A stretch of 14,370 nt of DNA from an uncultured Collinsella sp. (GTDB lineage Bacteria > Actinomycetota > Coriobacteriia > Coriobacteriales > Coriobacteriaceae), in assembly GCA_900545075.1 (NCBI GenBank), contig UQXT01000055.1, positions 1 through 14,370 of the forward strand. Reading direction: 5' to 3'. Below, in pieces: positions 1-5,988 of this stretch (position 1 is its first letter; each line of letters begins with the position of its first letter). The position numbers and the translations under genes are program-made. The notes under the pieces were generated by a model, which made no database searches, was not told the origin of the DNA, and saw only the letters and a program-made list of their open reading frames with translations.

Positions 1-211
1 CCTGCAGCGTCATATCGCGCAAAAGACCGCCGCCCAGACCGCAGACCACCGCGAGCGCGACCGCGCCCACCAGGTCGAGCTTGTGTTCGCGCGCAACCAG
101 CACGCCCGAGATCGATGCGGCGACAACGGCGAACATCTCGAGCCAAAATGGGATAGCGACCATGGCATCCGAGGCATGTGAGGTAACGGTTACAGCGGCG
201 ACGACGGGCAA
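1..211 (-). CDS. TRIC/UPF0126 family membrane protein, N-terminal part (runs off the left edge)
   Basis: This reading frame on the minus strand covers about 70 codons and is cut by the window edge. It contains IPFWLEMFAVVAASISGVL, then LVGAVALAVVCGLGGGLLRD. The glycine-rich GLGGGLLRD after a hydrophobic helix is the hallmark of the UPF0126/TRIC (YadS/YicG-like) family of small integral membrane proteins. Some members are described as trimeric cation channels, but the substrate here cannot be told. I chose a TTG start at 211 because AAAGGA (219-224 on the plus strand) sits 7 bases upstream of it. An ATG at 163 is the alternative; it has no clear ribosome binding site but would begin closer to the usual family N-terminus. 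Two hydrophobic segments are visible in the available part. The gene diverges from the plus-strand operon and lies downstream of the minus-strand tRNA-Ser genes, separated from them by a terminator. Confidence 0.75.
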   Translation of the reverse strand, partial: MPVVAAVTVTSHASDAMVAIPFWLEMFAVVAASISGVLVAREHKLDLVGAVALAVVCGLGGGLLRDMTLQ

Positions 212-356
212 GATGGGGTCCTTTGGGTTACGGGTTTGGACAATGCCCGTACATAGTACATGTTCAGCGCCGATTGCGACCCTATTGCTCGGCAAACGGT
301 CGGGACTGGGTTGATACTGAACGCGATGGGGGCGTGGCTGAATAGGAGGGATGTCC

Positions 357-381
357 AAATTTTGAGCGAAGCTCAAAATTT
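357..381. repeat. Perfect 11-bp palindrome with GAA loop
   Basis: AAATTTTGAGC (357-367), GAA (368-370) and GCTCAAAATTT (371-381) form a perfect inverted repeat. As RNA, either strand would fold into a tight hairpin. It is the first of three consecutive hairpins lying between a tRNA-Ser-like 5' sequence (345-356) and a tRNA-Ser 3' remnant (460-483). It may be part of a dispersed extragenic palindrome or a terminator; the T-run lies within the stem, not after it. Confidence 0.8.
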
Positions 382-385
382 ATCC

Positions 386-403
386 GGTCGGCTGGCGCCG
401 ACC
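386..403. repeat. GC-rich 7-bp hairpin
   Basis: GGTCGGC (386-392), loop TGGC, GCCGACC (397-403) form a perfect 7-bp stem. It is the second hairpin of the cluster. There is no T-run beside it, so it is not a terminator by itself. Confidence 0.7.
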
Positions 404-413
404 GCGCTGCGCT

Positions 414-441
414 AAAAACGCGCCGCTGGCGCATTTTCTTT
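414..441. terminator. Possible bidirectional terminator hairpin
   Basis: GCGCC (420-424), loop GCT and GGCGC (428-432) form a short GC-rich stem. It is flanked by AAAAA (414-418) on the left and ATTTTCTTT (433-441) on the right, so it resembles an intrinsic terminator on both strands. GGCGCA (428-433) can alternatively pair with TGCGCC (448-453). The 5-bp stem and tight loop make the call tentative. Confidence 0.4.
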
Positions 442-459
442 ACGCTTTGCGCCCTGGTA

Positions 460-483
460 GGTTCGAATCCCTCCTCCTCCGCC
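460..483 (+). pseudogene. tRNA-Ser 3'-end remnant (T-arm and acceptor strand)
   Basis: These 24 bases are identical to the 3' part of the nearby tRNA-Ser(CGA), from the T-loop through the acceptor strand, the discriminator G and CC. They lie on the opposite strand, so the two copies form an inverted repeat (460-483 and 549-572) around a terminator. The full T-stem is not kept: its 5' side reads GTAGG where GAGGG is needed. No anticodon arm precedes it. A sequence GGAGGGATGTCC at 345-356 resembles a tRNA-Ser 5' end and could pair 6 of 7 acceptor positions with this remnant, with one A-C mismatch. One reading is therefore a tRNA-Ser gene whose middle was replaced by the hairpin cluster. The other is a displaced attachment-site copy left by an integrative element. 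Confidence 0.6.
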
Positions 484-504
484 GTATTTGCTTGTTAGGG
501 ACCC

Positions 505-536
505 AAAACAAAAAAGCTCCCATTCCTGGGAGCTTT
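505..536 (-). terminator. Intrinsic terminator of tRNA-Ser(CGA)
   Basis: On the minus strand AAAGCTCCCA, loop GGAA and TGGGAGCTTT form a perfect 10-bp stem, followed by a T-rich run (TTTTTTGTTTT including the stem end). It begins about 12 bases after the CCA end of tRNA-Ser(CGA), which is the expected place for the end of that transcript. Confidence 0.9.
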
Positions 537-547
537 CTCAACCAAAA

Positions 548-638
548 TGGCGGAGGAGGAGGGATTCGAACCCTCGTGACCTTATACAGGCCAAACGGTT
601 TTCGAGACCGCCGCATTCAACCACTCTGCCACCCCTCC
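548..638 (-). tRNA. tRNA-Ser, anticodon CGA
   Basis: The minus strand reads as a complete class II tRNA of 91 nt with an encoded CCA. The acceptor strands GGAGGGG and CTCCTCC pair over 7 positions with one G-U; the discriminator base is G, as in seryl-tRNAs. The anticodon arm is GCGGT-CTCGAAA-ACCGT, giving anticodon CGA for the codon UCG. A long variable arm follows, then the T-arm GAGGG-TTCGAAT-CCCTC. It lies downstream of tRNA-Ser(GGA) on the same strand, but a terminator hairpin stands between them and I see no good promoter of its own. Confidence 0.96.
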
Positions 639-647
639 GCGTGGGGT

Positions 648-678
648 AAAAACAAAGCAGGCTCTAAGGCCTGCTTTG
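648..678 (-). terminator. Intrinsic terminator between the two tRNA-Ser genes
   Basis: On the minus strand CAAAGCAGGC, loop CTTAGA and GCCTGCTTTG form a perfect 10-bp stem, followed by TTTTT. It starts 8 bases after the CCA end of tRNA-Ser(GGA) and ends about 10 bases before tRNA-Ser(CGA). It would terminate the first tRNA transcript, unless partial read-through supplies the second. Confidence 0.85.
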
Positions 679-686
679 GAATTAAC

Positions 687-777
687 TGGCGGAGAGTCAG
701 GGATTTGAACCCTGGAGACGCTTTTGACGCCTACACGATTTCCAATCGTGCTCCTTCGGCCACTCGGACAACTCTCC
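687..777 (-). tRNA. tRNA-Ser, anticodon GGA
   Basis: The minus strand reads as a complete class II tRNA of 91 nt ending in an encoded CCA. GGAGAGT pairs with ACTCTCC in the acceptor stem; the discriminator is G. The anticodon arm CACGA-TTGGAAA-TCGTG gives anticodon GGA, reading UCC and UCU. The variable arm (TAGGCGTC...GCGTCT) is long, as seryl-tRNAs require. The T-arm is CAGGG-TTCAAAT-CCCTG. It is first in the tRNA pair and has a clear promoter just upstream. Confidence 0.97.
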
Positions 778-793
778 GTTAAATGCGAAAGTC

Positions 794-821
794 AGTATAC
801 ACGAGGAATCGAAAAGTGCAA
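794..821 (-). promoter_or_regulatory. Promoter of the tRNA-Ser genes
   Basis: On the minus strand TTGCAC (816-821) and TATACT (794-799) are separated by 16 bases. This is a good sigma-70-type promoter. Its start point would fall about 10 bases before the 5' end of tRNA-Ser(GGA), allowing a very short leader. Confidence 0.75.
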
Positions 822-1181
822 ACAGAAAAGTTGGCATTTTTTAAAACGCTTGGCCGCGCTTGGCGTTGCAGTGGGGTTTGAGGTGCCAAAAAACGGCTTC
901 CGACCAGCGTGGTTGATCAGCTCAATTGTTCAAAAGGGGTATTCATAAGCGACTTGGCAATGAATTTAAAAATCTTTGGGTGGTGCTGTGGGCCACTGGT
1001 ATGCATTTTGCGACCACAGCCTTGTGCCCGTTGACCTGCGGCTTGGCTCAGCTTGTCCCCACGGCACCGTATCTTGCCCACAGATCCGTCAAGCTTTTGG
1101 TCAGCATTTGGTTGGAATGCGCATGAAACGTGGTGCGAGCATGGGCATATGTGGAGGTCATGAGGTTGTAGCTGCATATTC
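822..1181. other. Gene-free stretch between tRNA-Ser genes and rpsF promoter
   Basis: I see no convincing gene here on either strand. The short open frames have no ribosome binding site and resemble no family I know. The base composition is lower in GC than the coding neighbours. It contains an inverted repeat TTGGCA (831-836) and TGCCAA (884-889), and a tandem GCTTGGC around 848-863. It may hold further promoters for the ribosomal operon. Confidence 0.5.
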
Positions 1182-1210
1182 TTGCGGCCTGAGAGGTTGA
1201 AAGATATTAT
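1182..1210 (+). promoter_or_regulatory. Promoter of the rpsF-ssb-rpsR-rplI operon
   Basis: TTGCGG (1182-1187) and TATTAT (1205-1210) are separated by exactly 17 bases, a good sigma-70-type promoter. The start point would lie near 1216-1218, just before the leader hairpin at 1227-1255, and leave a leader of about 65 nt before rpsF. Confidence 0.65.
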
Positions 1211-1226
1211 TACCAAGTCTTTTCCT

Positions 1227-1255
1227 GCTTCAGGCGCACCTTCACGACCTGAAGC
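1227..1255 (+). promoter_or_regulatory. rpsF leader hairpin, possible S6:S18 binding site
   Basis: GCTTCAGG (1227-1234) and CCTGAAGC (1248-1255) form a perfect 8-bp stem around a 13-nt loop. It lies between the predicted transcription start and the strong ribosome binding site of rpsF. In many bacteria an rpsF leader structure binds the S6:S18 complex and represses the operon. Both S6 and S18 are encoded here, so this is the natural candidate. The match to the published motif was not checked. Confidence 0.45.
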
Positions 1256-1281
1256 CACATTTGCCCAGAGGAGGTGACAAT

Positions 1282-1575
1282 ATGAAGGCTTATGAACTGC
1301 TGTTCTTTGTTGACCCGTCGCTCGACCCCGAGACTCGTCTCGCTGTTATGAAGCGTATCGATACCACGATCGCTGAGGGCGCTGGCAAGGTCGACTCCGT
1401 TGACGAGTGGGGCAAGCGCAAGCTCGCCTACGAGATCAACGACCTCACCGATGGTGACTACACCCTCATCAACTTCCACGCAGATCCTACCCAGATCGCC
1501 GAGCTTGATCGCGTCCTGCGCATCACCGACGCTGTGGTCCGCCACATGATCGTCCGTCGCGACGACCAGGAGTAA
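1282..1575 (+). CDS. rpsF: 30S ribosomal protein S6
   Basis: This 97-residue protein is ribosomal protein S6, which sits on the platform of the 30S subunit and pairs with S18. It begins MKAYELLFFVDPSLDPE and carries the typical WGKRKLAYEI stretch (residues 43-52) and an IVRRDD end. Its length matches the family. The start at 1282 is preceded by AGAGGAGGTGA (1267-1277), a near-perfect ribosome binding site. An upstream in-frame ATG at 1261 would place that site inside the gene and is rejected. It is first in an operon with ssb, rpsR and rplI, driven by the promoter at 1182-1210. Confidence 0.97.
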   Translation: MKAYELLFFVDPSLDPETRLAVMKRIDTTIAEGAGKVDSVDEWGKRKLAYEINDLTDGDYTLINFHADPTQIAELDRVLRITDAVVRHMIVRRDDQE

Positions 1576-1623
1576 GACTGTCGTTTTGGACTGGGCTTGT
1601 GCCCCAAGAGGAAGTAGTGAGTT

Positions 1624-2076
1624 ATGAGCATCAATCGAGTGAACATCACCGGTAACCTCACCCGCGATCCCGAGCTGCGCGCCACCGCCGGCGGAACCCA
1701 GGTTCTGTCCTTTGGCGTCGCCGTGAACGATCGTCGCCGCAACGCGCAGACTGGCGAGTGGGAGGACTATCCCAACTTTGTCGACTGCACCATGTTCGGC
1801 ACCCGCGCCGAGGCCGTGAGCCGTTTCCTGGCAAAGGGAAACAAGGTCGCGATCGAGGGCAAGCTGCGCTACAGCTCTTGGGAGCGCGACGGTCAGCGCA
1901 GGAGCAAGCTTGAGGTCATCGTCGATGAGATCGAGTTTATGAGCTCCCGTGGTGGCCAGGGTGGCTACGATCAGGGCGGTTACGCCCCCGCAGCTCCCGC
2001 GCCCGCAGCACGTCCTGCCGCACCGGTGGCTACGCCGCCCGCGGTCGACGTCTACGATGAGGACATCCCGTTCTAA
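1624..2076 (+). CDS. ssb: Single-stranded DNA-binding protein
   Basis: The 150-residue product is SSB, the tetrameric protein that coats single-stranded DNA in replication, repair and recombination. Residues 1-108 form the OB-fold, with NRVNITGNLTRDPELR at the start, FVDCTMFGTRAEAV in the middle and EGKLRYSSWERDGQRRSKLE near its end. A flexible Gly/Pro/Ala-rich linker follows (about 109-141). The tail DEDIPF is the acidic tip that recruits partner proteins. A GAGGAAG ribosome binding site lies 9 bases before the ATG. The gene sits between rpsF and rpsR, the usual location, 48 bases after rpsF. Confidence 0.97.
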   Translation: MSINRVNITGNLTRDPELRATAGGTQVLSFGVAVNDRRRNAQTGEWEDYPNFVDCTMFGTRAEAVSRFLAKGNKVAIEGKLRYSSWERDGQRRSKLEVIVDEIEFMSSRGGQGGYDQGGYAPAAPAPAARPAAPVATPPAVDVYDEDIPF

Positions 2077-2103
2077 GGGTTGTTCACCTATTTTTGAGTG
2101 AGA

Positions 2104-2129
2104 GGCGGCTTCGGTTCGCCGAAGGTGCC
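2104..2129 (+). other. Hairpin upstream of rpsR
   Basis: CTTCGG (2109-2114), loop TTCG and CCGAAG (2119-2124) form a perfect 6-bp stem. It may be extended by GGC (2104-2106) with GCC (2127-2129). There is no T-run, so it is not a terminator. It lies 20 bases before the rpsR start and could act in RNA processing or translation control within the operon. Confidence 0.5.
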
Positions 2130-2148
2130 AAATGAAAGGTATTTTGAC

Positions 2149-2415
2149 ATGGCTAATGATTTTTCTGCACGTCAGCCGCGTCGTAAGTACTGCCAGTTCT
2201 GCAAGGAGAACACTGAGTTCATCGACTATAAGGACACTCAGCTTCTCCGTAAGTATATGACCGATCGTGGCAAGATCAAGCCCCGTCGCGTCACTGGCGC
2301 TTGCACGCAGCATCAGCATGACATCGCCAACGCCATCAAGCGCGCCCGCGAGATGGCTCTCCTGCCGTACACCGTCCCCGTGGTTTCCTCTCGTGGCAAC
2401 CGCGACCGCGGCTAA
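2149..2415 (+). CDS. rpsR: 30S ribosomal protein S18, zinc-ribbon type
   Basis: This 88-residue protein is S18, which binds 16S rRNA together with S6. The core is recognised from FIDYKDTQLLRKYMTDRGKI followed by RRVTGACTQHQ and IKRAREMALLPY. Cys15 and Cys18 (CQFC) with Cys52 and His55 (CTQH) form the metal-binding set of the zinc-containing S18 form. The start at 2149 (MANDFSARQ) is chosen because AAAGGT lies 8 bases upstream. An in-frame ATG at 2098 would add 17 residues unlike S18 and read through the hairpin. rplI begins 15 bases after the stop. Confidence 0.96.
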   Translation: MANDFSARQPRRKYCQFCKENTEFIDYKDTQLLRKYMTDRGKIKPRRVTGACTQHQHDIANAIKRAREMALLPYTVPVVSSRGNRDRG

Positions 2416-2430
2416 GAAGGGAGACGCATC

Positions 2431-2970
2431 ATGAAGGTTATTCTTCTCGATGAGATCAAGGGCAAGGGCGGCGAGGGTGACGTCGTAGAGGTCGCTCAGG
2501 GTTACGCTGAGAACTTCCTGTTCCCCAAGAAGCTCGCTGTTGCCGCCACCAAGGGCAACCTCAAGCAGCTTGACGAGCGTCGCAACAACATCGCCAAGCG
2601 CGAGGCCGTCCGTCTGGCTACCGCCAACGAGACCAAGGCTGCCTTCGAGGGCAAGACGGTTACCGTTGACGTCAAGGTCGGCGACGAGGGCATCCTCTTT
2701 GGCTCCGTTACCGCCGCTATGATCGCTGACGCCATCAAGGCTCAGCTCGGTATGGACATCGACCGCAAGCGCGTCGAGCTCGGTAAGCCCATCAAGGTTG
2801 CCGGTGCCCACACCGTTGCTATCTCGCTGTACCGCGAGATCAAGGCCGAGGTTGTCGTTCTCGTCGGCGTTACCGCCGAGGAGCTCGCTGCCGAGGCTGA
2901 GGTCGAGGAGGCCGCTGAGGTCGCCGAGGCCGAGACCGCCGAGGTCGAGACTGAGGCTGCTGCCGAGTAG
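2431..2970 (+). CDS. rplI: 50S ribosomal protein L9 with acidic C-terminal tail
   Basis: The product is L9, an elongated 23S rRNA-binding protein at the base of the L1 stalk. The N-terminal domain shows the L9 signature: MKVILLDEIKGKGGEGDVVEV, then GYAENFLFP. A long helix with many Lys/Arg/Glu follows (about 45-75), and then the C-terminal domain (GILFGSVTAAMIADAI, HTVAISLYREIKAEV). At 179 residues it is about 30 longer than most L9 proteins, because of an Ala/Glu-rich acidic tail from about residue 149. GGGAG lies 7 bases upstream of the ATG. It is the last gene of the operon and is followed by a strong terminator. Confidence 0.96.
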   Translation: MKVILLDEIKGKGGEGDVVEVAQGYAENFLFPKKLAVAATKGNLKQLDERRNNIAKREAVRLATANETKAAFEGKTVTVDVKVGDEGILFGSVTAAMIADAIKAQLGMDIDRKRVELGKPIKVAGAHTVAISLYREIKAEVVVLVGVTAEELAAEAEVEEAAEVAEAETAEVETEAAAE

Positions 2971-3004
2971 CATTTGCTGCAACGCAACAATCTTGTTCTA
3001 AGAA

Positions 3005-3041
3005 GGGCGCTCTGGGAAACCAGGGCGCCCTTTTGTTTTTT
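3005..3041 (+). terminator. Intrinsic terminator of the rpsF-rplI operon
   Basis: GGGCGCTCTGG (3005-3015), loop GAAA and CCAGGGCGCCC (3020-3030) form an 11-bp stem with one G-T wobble. It is followed by TTTTGTTTTTT. It starts 34 bases after the rplI stop. Confidence 0.95.
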
Positions 3042-3077
3042 GCGCTGAGCGAGCGTCATGGTGAACGTTGCGTCGAA

Positions 3078-3093
3078 GTCCTATATACAGGAC
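3078..3093. other. Operator-like near-palindrome upstream of dnaB
   Basis: GTCCTATATACAGGAC is a 16-bp inverted repeat with a single central mismatch pair. It lies between the rplI terminator and the dnaB promoter. It could be a protein-binding site, or chance; nothing identifies a regulator. Confidence 0.3.
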
Positions 3094-3152
3094 CGTTCAT
3101 CCGTTTGGTTCGGTGATGATTGGCGGCGCGCGGCGCGTTTTGGGACCGTGGC

Positions 3153-3161
3153 TGATACTAT
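3153..3161 (+). promoter_or_regulatory. Extended -10 promoter of dnaB
   Basis: TGATACTAT is an extended -10 element (TG, one base, then TACTAT). There is no good -35 at the right distance (GCGCGT at 3133-3138). Transcription would start near 3168, giving a leader of about 27 nt before the dnaB start at 3195. The strong terminator upstream makes a separate dnaB promoter likely. Confidence 0.5.
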
Positions 3162-3194
3162 GGATGCTCGCAAGCGATATGAATGAGGATGCTC

Positions 3195-4586
3195 ATGGCA
3201 TATGACGATAGGGAGACCGGGCTGACGGTTGAGGACCGCGGCTCAAAGTTGGGTCTTCCCCAAAACCAAGATGCAGAGGCCAATGTACTGGCCGCTATGC
3301 TGCTATCGCCCGAGGTGGTCGAAGAGGCCCAGGTCGAGCTGCAGCCCGATGACTTCTACCGGCCCATTCATAAGACCATCTATACCGCGATGGTCGATAT
3401 GTACAACAGTCGCATTCCCATCGACTCCATTTCGCTGATCGATTACCTGCGAAGCATCAACAAACTCGATGCCGTGGGCGGCGAAGCGTACATTTTGGAG
3501 TTGATGGGTCAGACCCTGTCGCTCGTCAACTGGCAGCACCATGCCGCCATCGTTCGCCGTGATTCGATGCTGCGTGAGCTGATCGGCGCCACCAACGAGA
3601 TCAACGCGCTGGCATATAACGCCCCCACCGACACCAAAGAGGTTGTCGAGCTGGCCGAGAGCAAGCTGCTCAAGGTTACAGCGCGCGAGGTCAAGTCGAG
3701 CTACAAGACGCTGACCGAGTTTATGGTCGAGGCCTATAACGAGGCCGAGGAAGTGTGCCAGGCCGGTGGCCAGGCTGCGGGCGTGCCCACGGGCTTCCCG
3801 TCGCTCGACCGCATGCTCATGGGTTTTCGCGAGGGCCAGCTCATCATCATCGGCGCCCGTCCTGCTGTAGGTAAGACGTCGTTCGCTCTGAACCTGGCAC
3901 TTAACGCTGCCGCTGCCGGTTATACCGTCGGCTTTTTCTCGCTGGAGATGTCGGGCAAGGAAATTGCCCAGCGTCTGATTTGCGCCTACGCCATGATTTC
4001 GATCAGCGACTTCCGCATGGGCCGCATTAGCCCCGAGCAGTGGGCCAATATCAACGAGGCTACGCAGACCTTGTCCAAGCTCGATATTCTGATTGACGAT
4101 ACGCCCGGCACCACAGTGACCGAGATTCGCGCCAAGAGCCGCCGTATGCTCCATAACAAGGAGAAGGCAATCATCATCCTGGACTACCTGCAGCTGGTGA
4201 GTCCTCCGCCGGGACGCCGCTCCGAGAGCCGTACCGTCGAGGTTTCGGAGATGTCGCGTGGTCTGAAGATCATGGCCAAGGAGCTCAAGATCCCGCTCAT
4301 CGCGCTGTCGCAGCTCTCGCGTCAGGTCGAATCCCGTACCGGCAAGCGCCCGCAGCTTTCCGACCTTCGTGAATCGGGCTCCATCGAGCAGGACGCCGAT
4401 ATCGTCATGTTCTTGGACCGCTCCGCCGACGAGGCCGAAGCCTCGCGCGACGATCGACCCGACGAGGGCGTTACGCGCATCGTCGTGGCCAAGAACCGTT
4501 CGGGCCCGATCGGCGACGTCGACCTGATGTTCCTGCCGGCATCCACCAAGTTCTATGAGCTTGATGGGGCACATGCCGAGGAGTAG
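3195..4586 (+). CDS. dnaB: Replicative DNA helicase DnaB
   Basis: The 463-residue product is the hexameric ATP-dependent helicase that unwinds DNA at the replication fork. The N-terminal domain (about 22-125; DAEANVLAAMLLSPE, DDFYRPIHKTIYTAM) binds primase. A linker helix region follows, and then the RecA-like motor (about 195-463). Walker A is GARPAVGKTS (Lys227, Thr228), Walker B is IIILDYLQL (Asp330), and SQLSRQVESR and SDLRESGSIEQDADIV are the conserved DnaB motifs. The length is typical and no intein is present. I chose the ATG at 3195 because GAGG lies 6 bases upstream; ATGs at 3183 and 3189 would add 4 or 2 residues and overlap that site. It is separated from rplI by a terminator. Confidence 0.96.
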   Translation: MAYDDRETGLTVEDRGSKLGLPQNQDAEANVLAAMLLSPEVVEEAQVELQPDDFYRPIHKTIYTAMVDMYNSRIPIDSISLIDYLRSINKLDAVGGEAYILELMGQTLSLVNWQHHAAIVRRDSMLRELIGATNEINALAYNAPTDTKEVVELAESKLLKVTAREVKSSYKTLTEFMVEAYNEAEEVCQAGGQAAGVPTGFPSLDRMLMGFREGQLIIIGARPAVGKTSFALNLALNAAAAGYTVGFFSLEMSGKEIAQRLICAYAMISISDFRMGRISPEQWANINEATQTLSKLDILIDDTPGTTVTEIRAKSRRMLHNKEKAIIILDYLQLVSPPPGRRSESRTVEVSEMSRGLKIMAKELKIPLIALSQLSRQVESRTGKRPQLSDLRESGSIEQDADIVMFLDRSADEAEASRDDRPDEGVTRIVVAKNRSGPIGDVDLMFLPASTKFYELDGAHAEE

Positions 4587-4613
4587 GACAGGCGCCCGTT
4601 GCACGGGTATACT
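4585..4613 (+). promoter_or_regulatory. Promoter of purA
   Basis: AGGACA (4585-4590) and TATACT (4608-4613) are 17 bases apart. The -10 is strong and the -35 matches the consensus TTGACA at four of six positions. The -35 overlaps the dnaB stop codon. The leader before purA would be about 60 nt. Confidence 0.6.
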
Positions 4614-4630
4614 GGGAATGTTTTGTGCTT

Positions 4631-4653
4631 CTGCGTGCCGGCGTGGCGCGTAG
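4631..4653 (+). other. Hairpin in the purA leader
   Basis: CTGCGTGCC (4631-4639), loop GGCGT and GGCGCGTAG (4645-4653) can pair over 9 bp with two G-U pairs. There is no T-run, so it is not a terminator. It lies within the predicted purA leader and ends about 17 bases before the ribosome binding site. Confidence 0.4.
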
Positions 4654-4679
4654 ACAGTCCATGAATGTAAGGAGTAAAC

Positions 4680-5966
4680 ATGCCGTCAACCGTTTTGGTC
4701 GGTGCCCAGTGGGGCGATGAGGGCAAGGGTAAGATTTGCGACCTGGTCGCCGGCGACTTCGATGCCGTCGTGCGCTACTCGGGCGGCAACAACGCCGGTC
4801 ACACCATCGTCGTCAACGGCAAGAAGTACGGCCTGCACCAGGTGCCCTCCGGCATCATGTATTCCGACCATATGTCGGTGATCGGTAACGGCTGCGTCGT
4901 CAACCCCAAGGTTGTCCTTGAGGAGATCGATATGTTCGAGGCCGACGGCATCACCACCAAGAACCTCAAGATTAGCGGCAACGCGCATGTCATCATGCCG
5001 TACCACATCGATCTGGATGGTGCTTTTGAGCAGAAGCTCGGCAAGAAGAACATTGGTACCACCAAGCGCGGCATCGGTCCGTGCTACCAGGACAAGATGG
5101 CCCGCATCGGCCTGCGCATGCAGGACATGCTGGACGAGGCGCTGTTCCGCGACAAGCTGGAGACCGCTCTTGCCCGCGTGAATCCCGAGCTGGAGCTCAT
5201 CTACCACCTGCCCACCTACACCGTGGACCAGATCTGCGACGAGTACCTGCCCATGGCCGAGCGCCTGCGCCCCTACATCACCGAGACGAGCCTGCTGCTC
5301 AACAACATGATCGACGAGGGCAAGGACCTGCTGTTTGAGGGCGCCCAGGCGACGCTGCTCGACATCGACCACGGTACCTATCCGTACGTGACGTCTTCCA
5401 ACTGCACCGCCGGCGGCGCCATCACCGGCTCCGGCGTCGGTATGAAGAATGTCGACCGCGTGCTGGGCGTCATGAAGGCCTATATCACCCGCGTCGGTTC
5501 GGGCCCCATGCCCACCGAGCTTTCCTATGAGTCCGAGGCCGGCCACACGCTGACCGAGGAGGGCTATGAGTACGGCGTGACCACCGGTCGCCGTCGTCGT
5601 TGTGGCTGGTTTGACGGTCCTATCGCCAACTATGCCTCGCGCGTCAACGGCCTCACCGACATCGCCGTGACCAAGCTCGACGTGCTTTCGGCCTTCGACA
5701 CCATCAAGGTGTGCGTGGCCTACGACGTCGATGGCGAGCGTTACACGAGCGTGCCCGAGCATCAGGTGCGCTTTGAGCATGCCAAGCCCATCTACGAGGA
5801 GCTCCCTGGCTGGAAGTGCGACATCACCGGTTGCCGCAGCTTTGACGAGCTGCCGCAGGAGGCTCAGGACTACGTGGCGTTTATCGAGGATCTGGCACAC
5901 ACCCGTGTGACGTTCATTGGCGTCGGCGCCGGTCGCGAGCAGATTATCAACCGATTCTGGAAGTAA
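4680..5966 (+). CDS. purA: Adenylosuccinate synthetase
   Basis: The 428-residue enzyme joins IMP and aspartate using GTP to give adenylosuccinate, the first step from IMP to AMP. The N-terminus has VLVGAQWGDEGKGKICD, with Asp13 as the catalytic acid/base position, and NNAGHTIV with the catalytic His41. Other family blocks are TTKRGIGPCYQDKMARIGLR, FEGAQATLLDIDHGTYPYVT, GSGPMPTE and TTGRRRRCGWFD (nucleotide-binding region). The C-terminal end FIGVGAGREQIINRFW is also typical, and the length matches the family. AAGGAGT lies just before the ATG. It has its own promoter-like sequence after dnaB, and a hairpin follows it before purD. Confidence 0.97.
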   Translation: MPSTVLVGAQWGDEGKGKICDLVAGDFDAVVRYSGGNNAGHTIVVNGKKYGLHQVPSGIMYSDHMSVIGNGCVVNPKVVLEEIDMFEADGITTKNLKISGNAHVIMPYHIDLDGAFEQKLGKKNIGTTKRGIGPCYQDKMARIGLRMQDMLDEALFRDKLETALARVNPELELIYHLPTYTVDQICDEYLPMAERLRPYITETSLLLNNMIDEGKDLLFEGAQATLLDIDHGTYPYVTSSNCTAGGAITGSGVGMKNVDRVLGVMKAYITRVGSGPMPTELSYESEAGHTLTEEGYEYGVTTGRRRRCGWFDGPIANYASRVNGLTDIAVTKLDVLSAFDTIKVCVAYDVDGERYTSVPEHQVRFEHAKPIYEELPGWKCDITGCRSFDELPQEAQDYVAFIEDLAHTRVTFIGVGAGREQIINRFWK

Positions 5967-5988
5967 TCGGCACTATTTGGTTATTGCG

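Noticed and set aside
345..483. A selenocysteine tRNA or a tRNA with a group I intron
   Set aside because: There is no UCA anticodon arm, no proper T-stem, and the interior is only palindromes of about 100 bases, too short and without group I core elements.
484..548. Attachment-site pair of an integrated element
   Set aside because: The two tRNA end copies are inverted and only 65 bases apart, and no integrase lies between or beside them.
447..782. Open frame running through the tRNA genes
   Set aside because: It overlaps two clear tRNA genes on the other strand, has no ribosome binding site and no protein-like composition.
822..1181. A replication origin near ssb and dnaB
   Set aside because: No cluster of DnaA boxes is seen; TTGCCCACA near 1076 is only a two-mismatch single match and no dnaA gene is present.
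1210..2982. Long minus-strand open frame opposite rpsF, ssb, rpsR and rplI
   Set aside because: It is antisense to four well-recognised genes and is a by-product of GC-rich codon use; its sequence is low-complexity and matches no family.
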